The position numbers and the translations under genes are program-made. DNA of 27,642 nt. Source: Chara braunii. Its lineage: Eukaryota > Streptophyta > Charophyceae > Charales > Characeae. The notes under the pieces were generated by a model. That model was not told the DNA's origin. It did not search any database and was given only the letters and a program-made list of their open reading frames with translations. How positions within the stretch are numbered: position 1 is the stretch's first letter; each line of letters opens with the position of its first letter. The stretch is from NCBI GenBank assembly GCA_003427395.1, contig BFEA01000002.1:6691371-6719012 (forward strand), in the 5' to 3' direction. Positions 7,070 through 15,237 of the stretch are shown here, piece by piece.

Positions 7070-7230
7070 TTAAGTCATCAAAGTGCACACCGGAGGATCA
7101 CATACCAGAGTAAGTTGATGCCACAGTACAATGGACCCTGGACAGGCCCTTTTTTTTTTTCGCCGCCCATTTTTAAGTTTCGGCCTCCTAAAGATTCGGG
7201 GGCCCAATGGTGGCCCCACATGGGAAAAGG

Positions 7231-7240
7231 TAGTGGTGGT
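7231..7240. repeat. Solo MITE end adjoining copy 5
   Basis: TAGTGGTGGT directly left of TTAA 7241-7244 is the right-end sequence of this MITE family. With copy 5 it makes the palindrome GTGGTTTAAACCAC. No matching left end was found between 7145 and 7230, so this is probably the remnant of an adjacent element. Confidence 0.5.
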
Positions 7241-7244
7241 TTAA

Positions 7245-7445
7245 ACCACCAGTACTTGGCCCAGCTATCGGTCGCAGCGCTTTCCCGTTAACGCGCCGTG
7301 CCTTTAGGGCTTCGGGGTACCGGACCTCAATGGCGGGAAGCGCCAGCCAAAACAATTTCGCAACGGTACCCCGGCGCTTCGGCAAAAATCGGCGCACAGG
7401 GGCATTCCAGGCTCGGCATCGATAGCTGGGCCAAGTACTGGTGGT
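7245..7445. mobile_element. TTAA-flanked MITE, copy 5 (best preserved)
   Basis: A 201-bp element flanked by TTAA at 7241-7244 and 7446-7449. It has perfect 26-bp terminal inverted repeats (7245-7270 and 7420-7445) beginning ACCACCAGTACTTGGCCCAG. Nested inside are CGGGGTACCG (7313-7322) against CGGTACCCCG (7364-7373) and GCGCTTTCCCG against GGGAAGCGC, so much of the element can fold. No open frame of transposase type. This is the reference copy for the family. Confidence 0.85.
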
Positions 7446-7568
7446 TTAAAGCAACACTACCTTTCCCGCTGTTGGGAAAGCAGGAAAATATCCTGCTCCT
7501 GAAAAAATGGAGGCCAGGTGCTCCAATCTATTTGTGGGGAAAGAGCAGGAGTGTCTCGGATATTGAAC

Positions 7569-7648
7569 GATGTGAACCAGACAGACACGATGTGAGCCAG
7601 ACAGACATGATGTGAACCAGACAGACACGATGTGAACCAAACGGTCCT
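7569..7648 (+). repeat. 20-bp tandem repeat, four units
   Basis: GATGTGAACCAGACAGACAC at 7569, 7589, 7609 and 7629, with single-base variants (GAGCCAG, ACATG) and decay in the last unit. Confidence 0.9.
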
Positions 7649-7706
7649 GCCTAATAGTACGTGATTGATGTTCCCCCTCACCACCCTATTTACTCTTACT
7701 TTTCAG

Positions 7707-7823
7707 GCATCCAAACTACTACTGCAATTTTCAGGGAGCTATCAGTTTCCCCCACGAAGATCCATGCATCCAAACTATTACCTTTTTCAGCGAGCGATCA
7801 GTTTTTTTCACGAAGATCAATGC
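7707..7823 (+). repeat. 59-bp tandem duplication
   Basis: GCATCCAAACTA begins at 7707 and 7766. Both units continue through TTTTCAGNGAGCNATCAGTTT and CACGAAGATC, with about 80% identity by eye. Confidence 0.8.
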
Positions 7824-7858
7824 TACCGCTTTCCGTGGACAGTCACGTGGACGGGATG

Positions 7859-7950
7859 CTATGGATTTCATGCCAAGAGCATTGACTGGTACATGCCCGT
7901 GCGATACTATGGATTTCGTGCCAAGAGCATTGACTGGTACATGCCCGTGC
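7859..7950 (+). repeat. 44-bp direct duplication at 48-bp spacing
   Basis: CTATGGATTTCRTGCCAAGA... occurs at 7859-7902 and 7907-7950 with one substitution (A/G), so the duplication looks recent. Confidence 0.9.
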
Positions 7951-7981
7951 CTAAGCCAAAAGGCAGACGATACCACGGGCA

Positions 7982-8053
7982 GCGGGCCTAGCTCAGTTGG
8001 TAGACCAATGACCTGTTGAACTAGAGACCAGAGTTCGAATCCAGATGCAACCA
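7982..8053 (+). pseudogene. Degenerate tRNA-like sequence (possible SINE head)
   Basis: TAGCTCAGTTGG (7989-8000) is a perfect pol III A box and AGTTCGAATCC (8032-8042) is a B box. Their spacing is that of a normal tRNA. CTGTTGA fits an anticodon loop with GTT, as in tRNA-Asn, and ACCA stands at 8050-8053. The acceptor and anticodon stems do not pair and the D stem has a mismatch, so this is not a working tRNA. It is a tRNA pseudogene or the head of a tRNA-derived SINE. Confidence 0.6.
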
Positions 8054-8800
8054 AAATGACCAGGAGAATCATTCTCTCTTTTATTTTTTTTAAATGAAAG
8101 CCCAGGTTGTTGTAGAGGTGGGATACTAGTGAAATGACAGTCAGGCACAGTAATTGGGCATTAGGTTGTCCAGATGAACCCCTCTGAAGAACCCACCCAC
8201 CCTTCCTCTCAATCTTTGTGCCCTGGCGCATCCGCACCCCTGCTGTCCTACCCTAGTATTAACCACCCAGAACCATCACCCATTGCCACCATCTTGGCGG
8301 GGTGACCTGACCAGAAAGCGGTTGCAGGCACCCGGGCACCGGGATAATCATTCTCCAATTACCCGCAGCTGGTCAGTTCAAGGATGGTATCGTAAGGCCG
8401 TTGCCCTTTGTTTTCTTCTTAAAAAAAAGGCAGAGGACGACAACGACAACCTCGGGTGGGAGTGTGAGGCCCCACCGTCTTCCCCCGAACATAAGACATA
8501 TGCGTTGTATTCGAGTCTTTGAAAAATCTGGAGTCTGTTCAAACAAAACACATACATTGTGTGCTGTAGTAGGCCAGGTCTGGGTCCCAGGTCCATTAGG
8601 AAAAAGGCCCCTTAGCCCCAGGTAGAGACCCCATAAACACTCCCTGAGCCCGGTAGGTTTCCGCCACTGGCAGTCCAAAAACTTCAAGTAGGCCGTACCT
8701 ACCGCCCCAAGGAAGCCCCAGCCACTGAATACAAGTCAAGGCCGTGGAAGTCAAGGGGGACATTCAGATGGCAGGTCGCCGCAGGCTGCTAAAGCAGTCA
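8054..8800. other. Unassigned spacer
   Basis: About 750 bp with no gene, clear inverted-repeat element or array. Open frames here are short, lack domains and sit opposite one another. The first part may be the body of a tRNA-derived SINE, which I cannot delimit. Confidence 0.4.
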
Positions 8801-9040
8801 TTCAAGGCTCGGGAGCATGCACTCGTTCAAGGCTCGGGAGCATGCGGAGGGCGGCAACAAACCTGCAGTCGCCAGCCCCAAGGGGGTCGGGGTTGACGAA
8901 GAAGCCAGGCGTCGTAGCTGGTTGGCCGTCTTGTGTTTATTAGGGGTGGTGGTGGTCAGATAGAGGGCTGGGGAAGAAGCCAGGCACCATAGCTGGTTGA
9001 GTCAGGTTGACCATCTTATATATCAGCGGTAGTGGTGGTC
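8801..9040 (+). repeat. Two local direct duplications
   Basis: TTCAAGGCTCGGGAGCATGC is exact at 8801-8820 and 8826-8845. A ~65-bp imperfect duplication follows: GAAGAAGCCAGG begins at 8898 and 8973, each copy running through TAGCTGGTTG to GTGGTGGTCA. Confidence 0.8.
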
Positions 9041-9111
9041 AAACGGCGGTGGTCCACAGGGGTGGTGAGGAAGGAAGTGGGAGAAGGTTGACAGATATTT
9101 ACCTGGCGGTA

Positions 9112-9266
9112 GGCAGGGAGAGCTGCAGCTGTGTCGGGCTCTACAACCCGAGAGCTGCAGGCAGGGAGAGCTGCAGCTGTCACGGTGTCGGGCTCTACAA
9201 CCCGCGCCAGGAGTGGAATTGACTTACCGTGAGGGCACGGGTGCGCAGCCCATAGTTTGTTCAGTG

Positions 9267-9314
<48 letters not shown>

Positions 9315-9370
9315 ATGTTGTTGTTGTTGTTGTTGTTTTTCAGGTTGTACAACCCGCGCCAGGAGTGGAA
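9112..9370 (+). repeat. Direct repeats around GA and TTG microsatellites
   Basis: GGCAGGGAGAGCTGCAGCTG occurs at 9112 and 9160, each leading to GTGTCGGGCTCTACAACCCG. A 22-bp sequence beginning ACAACCCGCGCCAGGAGTGG is exact at 9197-9218 and 9349-9370. Between those copies lie (GA)n at about 9270-9311 and (TTG)n at about 9316-9337. Confidence 0.85.
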
Positions 9371-9626
9371 CAGGGCTGGCCGCCATGGTCTACGAGTTAG
9401 ATAGGCTAGACTGGGAGGTGGTATATGCAGTCATACTCTGTTTTTTTTTTTCTTTCTGTTTATTAAACTTTATTTTTGTTTGTTATTTGGTATTGATTGG
9501 ATGGAGCCAAAAAAAAAAGAGGGCTTTATAAATCAAGAGACTCTAGGTTTGGACTTGGCTGGGTGATAGGGATAAGTAGAATGAGGAAATGGATAGAAGT
9601 AGAGACTTCTGAGCTGGTCATCGAAG
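9371..9626. other. Unassigned spacer
   Basis: No gene. A T-rich patch (9440-9480) and an A run (9509-9518) are the only notable features. Confidence 0.4.
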
Positions 9627-9629
9627 CTA

Positions 9630-9736
9630 CCTTCTTCCCCCGAATACAACGAACGGTCATTATAGCTGTATTTTTTAGGCATCTTTCAGTCGAGATACAG
9701 CTATAATGACCGTACGTTGCATGGGGGGGAAGAAGG
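9630..9736. mobile_element. Stowaway-like palindromic MITE, copy 2
   Basis: A 107-bp palindrome flanked by TA at 9628-9629 and 9737-9738. The left arm CCTTCTTCCCCCGAATACAA and GGTCATTATAGCTGTAT pair with the right arm ATACAGCTATAATGACC and GGGGGGAAGAAGG, giving ~43-bp TIRs around a ~20-nt loop. TA duplication and small size fit Tc1/mariner-type Stowaway elements. Related copies: 1124-1231 and 25175-25320. Confidence 0.85.
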
Positions 9737-9754
9737 TAGGTATTCGCAGACACA

Positions 9755-9833
9755 TTGCTAATCATTCCTAATCATTTCTAATCATCCCAATCATCCCAAT
9801 CATCCTCATCCAATCATCATCAATTTCAAAATT

Positions 9834-9866
<33 letters not shown>
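9755..9866. repeat. AATCATCCC-type short tandem repeat and poly-T
   Basis: About five 9-10-bp units (AATCATTCCT, AATCATTTCT, AATCATCCC, AATCATCCC, AATCATCCT) are followed by a run of about 32 T (9835-9866). The poly-T could be the A tail of a minus-strand retroposon, but no body was recognised. Confidence 0.75.
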
Positions 9867-9867
<1 letters not shown>

Positions 9868-9887
9868 TAATAAACAGGCCCAGTGAA

Positions 9888-10390
9888 CAAGGCTGAAATT
9901 GTATTCTCATTATAAGGGACCTGCGCCCGGTTCCCAGCACGGGATGCCTTCCCACGAATAGATTGGAGTGTGTTTAAAAAAATAAAAATAAAAAAATAAA
10001 ACAAGTTCTGTGTCCTCGTATAGGTGTGACATTCCTTTTTCGTCCTGGAGCGAGTTTCCTCAACGCACGAATGTGGACGTGATTTTTGTGGAGAGGTGCA
10101 GTCGAGGAAAGTCGACACCATTTTCTGCACATCTCCTCCAACGCGTCCAGATTCAGGCGTTGAGGGGATTCAATGCTGCTCGTGGCACTTGGGCCCGGTT
10201 TGACCCGTTCATGTTGAGTGAGCTTGTGTTGGCCATGAATGACATTCTCCAGATTCATTCTGTGTAAGGGACGGCGGGACGCTGGACCCGTTTTCCAGCA
10301 GGTGACGCTCCCCACCAATAGATCATGGAGCCTCTCCCCGGGTGCTAGTGATGCCTGCTCTTATCAGCAGCACTGGCACTGCAGGGGGTG

Positions 10391-10429
<39 letters not shown>
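9888..10429 (+). repeat. 540-bp poly-A-tailed dispersed repeat, copy 2
   Basis: Same sequence as 3246-3785, offset 6642, ending in 35 A. It contains the diverged module (9916-9966), the canonical hairpin module (10276-10332) and the same 85-codon open frame (10010-10267). The left flank differs from copy 1 (AACAGGCCCAGTGAA here against GGAGCCTTN there). The right flank differs beyond GAG. No target duplication seen. Confidence 0.85.
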
Positions 10430-10432
<3 letters not shown>

Positions 10433-10761
10433 TTTCTCACGGGCAGGTTCCTTGCATCTCGTTTATTGCATTGAAAAAAATGTCTAGAAGAATGCTCAAG
10501 GAGAGTGGGCAAAATGCCTTTTTTTATTTTTTTAACCTGTCTTCTCCTCATCGGGGGACAGCCATGCATTTTTCTCTCACCTCACACATTTCTTTAACTG
10601 GCGTTCTGCCATGTCATGCATGGAACATATCTTTCTTTCGAGAACCTACCTACCACTACTCCTAAAGCTATATACAGGGGCACCCCTACAAGCAGAGCTT
10701 TCTACCTCTCTTGGGTGAAGGCCCTGAAGGGAGGTTACCTCTCTCGGTCGTTGGAGAGGGG
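10430..10761. other. Unassigned spacer
   Basis: No supported gene. A T-rich patch (10519-10534) is present. The sequence ends at the TAA duplication of the PIF/Harbinger-like MITE. Confidence 0.4.
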
Positions 10762-10764
10762 TAA

Positions 10765-11199
10765 GGGCCTTGTTCGACACCACTTGAAAATACTTGAGTT
10801 TCAAGGGCACCCTAACTCACGGAAGGTGATTAATTTCCCCTAAGTCGTTTTTTCGTTCCACAACCCCTTGACGAAACCCTTGAGACGGTCGTCCTTGAAA
10901 CTGAAGTGCTGACGTCATTGCACCACGAACAGTGGTGATTGGTGGAAAAAAAAAGAAAAAAAGAAAAAGGTCCGTAATATACCCGTTTTGAAGGGTGAAA
11001 CCCTTGCGCCCCAAGTGACCTCTCGAGGCACCCTCGGGATTTTCGTCGATTTGCCTGGGCCACACTTCCTTTTCAAGGGCGGACACTTGGCCGCGCGGAT
11101 GTGGAAACAATTAGTGACTTCAAGGGTGCGTGATTAGGGCGGGGTCGAACGATGCTTCCTTGAAAAACAGCAATTTCCAAGTGGTGTCGAACGAGGCCC
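10765..11199. mobile_element. PIF/Harbinger-like (Tourist-type) MITE
   Basis: A 435-bp non-coding element flanked by TAA at 10762-10764 and 11200-11202. The left end GGGCCTTGTTCGACACCACT pairs with the right end AGTGGTGTCGAACGAGGCCC with one mismatch. Complementarity extends inward (TTTCAAGG with CCTTGAAA). A 3-bp TAA/TTA duplication and GGGCCTTGTTCG-type ends are characteristic of Tourist-like members of PIF/Harbinger. Confidence 0.85.
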
Positions 11200-11340
11200 T
11201 AAGGGCATGTTTTCCCCTTTGCCCTAGCTTCTAGGGTCCAGGGTTGGGGCCGCCGGTGGGGGGTCGCAAAAAGCCCCAAAAAAATGGCCAGTAGGGAAAA
11301 TACTAATCAACATCGTACTACAACCTTCTACTCATATCAC

Positions 11341-11353
11341 AAAAGAGACCTTG
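11341..11353 (+). repeat. Candidate LINE target-site duplication, left copy
   Basis: AAAAGAGACCTTG here matches 19987-19999, directly spanning the end of the LINE poly-A tail. Nine of the 13 bases are independent of the A tract, which limits certainty. Confidence 0.55.
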
Positions 11354-12788
11354 GCCTACACCCAAAGGAGGTCCGTGAAAAAATTGTCGTCTGTGGGGGC
11401 GCGTTGCGGCCGAACGAGTTAGCGCTAGAGCGCTCCGTTCCGAACCAACGCAGGTGACAAAGTTACCACGGTGACTTCGCGCCTCTACTTCGTCGTGACC
11501 TCCGCCATCGCTGACGGAGAACGAGAGGTCCTTCTCCCTCACGCATCGTGAGCACCGACTAAGTCGGTAGGATCCTCATCGGAGTAGCCATTAACCCCAG
11601 AGCAAAGAGTCTTAACGCGTGCATCCAATTCAGGTGATATCCTTGTCAAGTGCTTCCAGTAACTGTACGCGGTAACTTCTGCTAGGTTAGAAAGTCGATG
11701 TCGCATACTCAGGTTTCACCGCCAGGAGCGATAACAGCTGGAAGTCTACCAGGGCGAGCAGCAAGATACTCTCAGCTCATTCTTATCGGGGACAAGGCGA
11801 GCCAGCGTGGGAGGCTAGAAAGATAACTTCGGTCGTCCACTTTTCGCATCAGTTTCTACTGAAGTATGAACTTCCACGACTACTCTCTAACACTAGGCCG
11901 ATACACTAACCTGGTGGTGAAGTGAGAGAGGCATTATGCCCACATAGAGTGGAGATCGTATCGACTGCTCCGGTCTCATTACTGCGGTAATTGCCTCGCT
12001 TCCAAAAGCACTAGGTTAAATAGTCGGATCTGGTCTTATTCGGCTACCATGACCACGTGTACGTGTGGCGTAGGTAATCCATTCGTGAAGAAGATGGGTC
12101 AGGCGGGCTCGTCCATTGAGCAAGCTTAACAATCAGGGAGCAATTAGCATCCAGAAGATAGAAGCAAAGAAGGTTCAACAGGGAATTTAGGGCAACCCGC
12201 CAGGTGTTACCGTACACTCCCAATGTGCCTAGTCTTTGATGGTAGGCGTGCTCGGGTCGGTGGCCTTGGGTGAGATCGCCTGGGGGCATTCGACCGCTCC
12301 CCCAGCGACCTGTCTATGAACCGTCTTCCGATGGATGTAGCCCGCCGTACTGGCCCGGCGTGAGATTCCAGGGAGCAGACCTCCCAAATTCGACCCACCA
12401 GGTGATGCCTATAATCTCAAGCTAAGAAGCTGCACCCGGATCGGAATAGAGTAAAAATTCCTAGCTGGGATTGATGAGAGCGAGACTAGGTTCTTGGGCC
12501 GCTCATTTGTTAATTGCAACCGACGGGTAGCAGGATCTATCGAACGAGAAAGAAAAACGGGTTATCCCTCTCTCGCTCATATTGCCAAGAGCTGCTCCGC
12601 GGGAAGACGCGCCTAGCCGGGCGTACCTTCATCGGGACGATAAAACGGACTATATACTTCGGGCGATTCACGTTGTGAGTCTGCCAGGAACCGGTCAGGG
12701 GCTCTCGCACCGGTGCATCCGCTGTCACCGCCACGTTCACACCTACTCAGGCCAAAGGAGGTGTCTTCAACGGAGACGGAGAACATCG
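11354..12788 (+). promoter_or_regulatory. LINE 5' leader (probable internal promoter region)
   Basis: About 1.4 kb of mixed-composition sequence without long open frames or microsatellites, unlike its surroundings. It lies directly before ORF1. In LINEs this region normally carries the internal promoter; I see no specific promoter motif to name. Its even base composition resembles rRNA superficially, but I found no conserved rRNA core sequence. Confidence 0.4.
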
Positions 12789-15237
12789 ATGGAAGGGGAA
12801 TCTTGTCAGGAGGAGAGGCTCCCGGTCCCGCCGGCGGATTACTGGGCAGTAGAAGACAAGGTCCGACACTCGCTGGGTCAATGCTACGATGAGGGGGTAC
12901 TTCAAGTTACCCCAGATGTGGGGGAGGTGGTCAGCGATGAGAAAGGCAAGCGGTTCAAAGTTAATGGCTCCTTAGATGCGATTAAGGAGAGGTGGTTAAA
13001 GGAACGAACTGTTATCTTCATCTTCCAGGACGAGTCAAGGAACCTGTCTCGGGCAGTGAAAGAAGATCTAGTGAGAGCTTACGAAGATGGATGGTTCGCG
13101 AAACGCCTGTTCAGACCGGAGGTGACAAGGGGAAGGATCAAATTCGAGGGGCCTAACGTCATTTCATACGTGGCTAAGGCGGTGGAGGTGGCTACATGGT
13201 TGGTACAGAAGGGTTCGACGCAGCTCTCTTTAAAAGGAAAGGACTACCCTGTGTCATTCAAGCCATGGATGACCAAGGTAGAATTGAAGGATCTAAGGCT
13301 GAAGGATGCAGAGTCGAATTTTTGGATAGTGGCTTTGAGAGTGCCTTTAGATGCCATGTACTACCTCCCAAGCGCCGCAGAAGGCCTGATTGGAGGAGTG
13401 AAGCATGTACATGCCCCTGAGATGGACAGATCGCGGCCAAAACTGATGAACATGAAGATAGATATGGATCCGCAAGCAAGGTTTCGAGTGGAAGATACAC
13501 TGACGATCGAATCCCCGAAAGGGGAACTATGGAAGGTGGAGGTGGCGACTCCGTATTCAGACTGGTGTCGGAAGTGCAGGTGGTACTTCCACACGGAGGA
13601 AAACTGCCCGAGGAATGCCACAGAGGACTGGTCACGCCGTCAGTGGGTTAACTCCAGGCTCCCTCGACAAAGCTCTGTCCCGGCACCGGCTTCTGTAGTC
13701 GCGGCCCCGCCACCTGCAGCAGCATCAGCAGCCAGAGGGCATTCGGCACAAGTGAGATCAAATGAGGAAGGCAGAAGGGCGGGATCTCGTAATCACGATA
13801 CCGCAGGGGTCCGGGAAGACCACCACACTCAAGCGTACAATAGCAGGGATCAGCAGTTCCAAGCTGCTGGTCCGCCTCCAGGTTCCCAGTATGGCATTCC
13901 TAAGATGAGTCGACCTGATACATACCAGGCACCTTATCCTACCGGTCCCGCACACCCCCCGGCACCCCAGCATCAATGGTCTATTCCCTCTCAATGGCAA
14001 GGGCCTTACTCTCATCTTTACCCCCCCTCTCTTCCCAATCCTCATCAAACCTATTAGCAGGTGACGGCCGCAGCACACTACGCTCCAACTTACTTAGGAG
14101 CGGGACCCCAACCTTTTCACATCTACCATCAACCCCCGAACACATGTCTCATGCCCACTGTATGCCGAAGATGGTAGACTGCTGGGACACATAGACCAAT
14201 GGCAGCCCCGTTATTCGAGACCGCTGGGACAGGGAGCATAACCGTTTCATGGAGAGGCCTATGGATCCAGAGGGGTAGGGGTAGATCCTCAGCACTCTAC
14301 ACTGCACAGTACTCGAGTTAGGGAGGGACGGCGACCAGGAGGGGAGACCTCGATAGGGAAGATGGCAGAGGGGAGGGCAGAGAGATCCTTCATCTCAACC
14401 TCCTCCAAATCGAGGGTGGTGATGGGCAGCGAGGTCATAGGTGATGATGCGGCCAGACTGGATACAGCCAGGGGCGAGGGGGAAGGTCTTCGGAGTCCTC
14501 AATGGGCAGCTCAGCGGGTTCACACAGGAGGGGAGGGACAATCACGGGGAATAACCGGAGAGGGCAATGCAGGGGAAATCCACTATACCAGGGAAAGGAG
14601 ATAGCGTACGAGAACAGGGACAATGTAGAAAGACAGATTGTTTCCCTGGTGTGTTCAAGAGGCAAAGACTCGATCTTTTTCCTCGGAATGGCAGATGGGG
14701 AGGGCACACGGTACTTACCGTCCGAATCAATGGCAAAGACTCTGTCTCCGATCGAGATCGTTACCCACACGAAGAACCTATTTGGGGACGCATTCCCACT
14801 GAGGATCGTCCCTAGATCAACAATGATTAACCTGGTTATGGAGCTACAGGATAAGACTTACAAACTGTACTTCCCTCTGATAGACGCCAGGATTGACTCA
14901 TCCACTGCCAATTCCCTTTCACAGGCAGAAGTAAACTGGTTCTAGTTAGATGCAGTGAGAGAACGTAATAGCCATGAATTAGAATCGATAGCTATCACAT
15001 CAGAGATCACGGCGTTAGTTCTGCTGAGTGTTAATGACAAACTGGGGTTAACAGAAAACCTCCACTCTCAGTTCCTGGCAGACTCGCTGGCAGAGGCTTG
15101 GCACTCGCCGTCTCAGTCCAGCAACTCAAGGACCTCAAGGAAGTCCAGCCCGATGCTGAAGTCCCCGCAGCCTGAGCAGGCGAGGTGGGCAGATCAGTCC
15201 CAGTCACAAGTAACCCCTCCCATCCAATTTCCAGGGG
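12789..15237 (+). pseudogene. LINE ORF1: DUF4283-like protein with CCHC zinc knuckle
   Basis: ORF1 proteins of plant L1 elements bind element RNA. I start at ATG 12789 (MEGESCQEERLPVPPADYWA) because the 69 in-frame codons before it look like leader sequence. The first ~250 residues contain a DUF4283-like region (WIVALRVPLDAMYYLP; LMNMKIDMDPQARF). A CCHC knuckle follows at 13566-13607 (C-x2-C-x4-H-x4-C, CRKCRWYFHTEENC), then a Pro/Gln/Ser-rich tail. The frame breaks at TAG 14055-14057, yet similar Pro-rich coding continues. Further frame-0 coding runs 14600-15237 (IFFLGMADGEGTRYLP; LVMELQDKTYKLYFPL) with a TAG at 14943-14945. The frame stays open past the start of ORF2, to 15392. Confidence 0.75.

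Larger units (their letters stand above)
6629..7145 (+). pseudogene. Ty3/Gypsy integrase C-terminal region, split by two MITEs
   Basis: Three pieces remain. 6629-6720 reads LEEAVIEHL, a stop, then KSQQAMIEQQNEHGD, like the helix before the C-terminal domain. 6877-6917 reads GPTKLHVGDLAWV, the conserved 'F.VGD.VWV' strand. 7074-7141 reads SSKCTPEDHIPE then, one frame over, KLMPQYNGPW, the GPY/F-type motif ('KL.P.+.GP'). The first gap is a foldback MITE (6721-6876) and the second a TTAA MITE (6918-7069). Removing the TTAA MITE with one TTAA copy joins the second and third pieces in the same frame. Confidence 0.75.

Noticed and set aside
7074-7240. A further complete TTAA MITE between copies 4 and 5
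   Set aside because: Its left part (7074-7145) is Gypsy integrase coding that continues across the copy 4 empty site, so only the right-end motif at 7231-7240 is left over.
7569-7648. CRISPR-like 20-bp repeats
   Set aside because: A plain tandem array without spacers.
7982-8053. Functional tRNA-Asn
   Set aside because: Acceptor and anticodon stems do not pair.
11354-12580. rRNA-like sequence before LINE ORF1
   Set aside because: The composition looked rRNA-like, but no conserved rRNA core could be matched. Its position fits the LINE leader.
12582-12788. Upstream 69-residue extension of LINE ORF1
   Set aside because: It reads like chance coding of leader sequence. ORF1-like sequence begins at the ATG at 12789.
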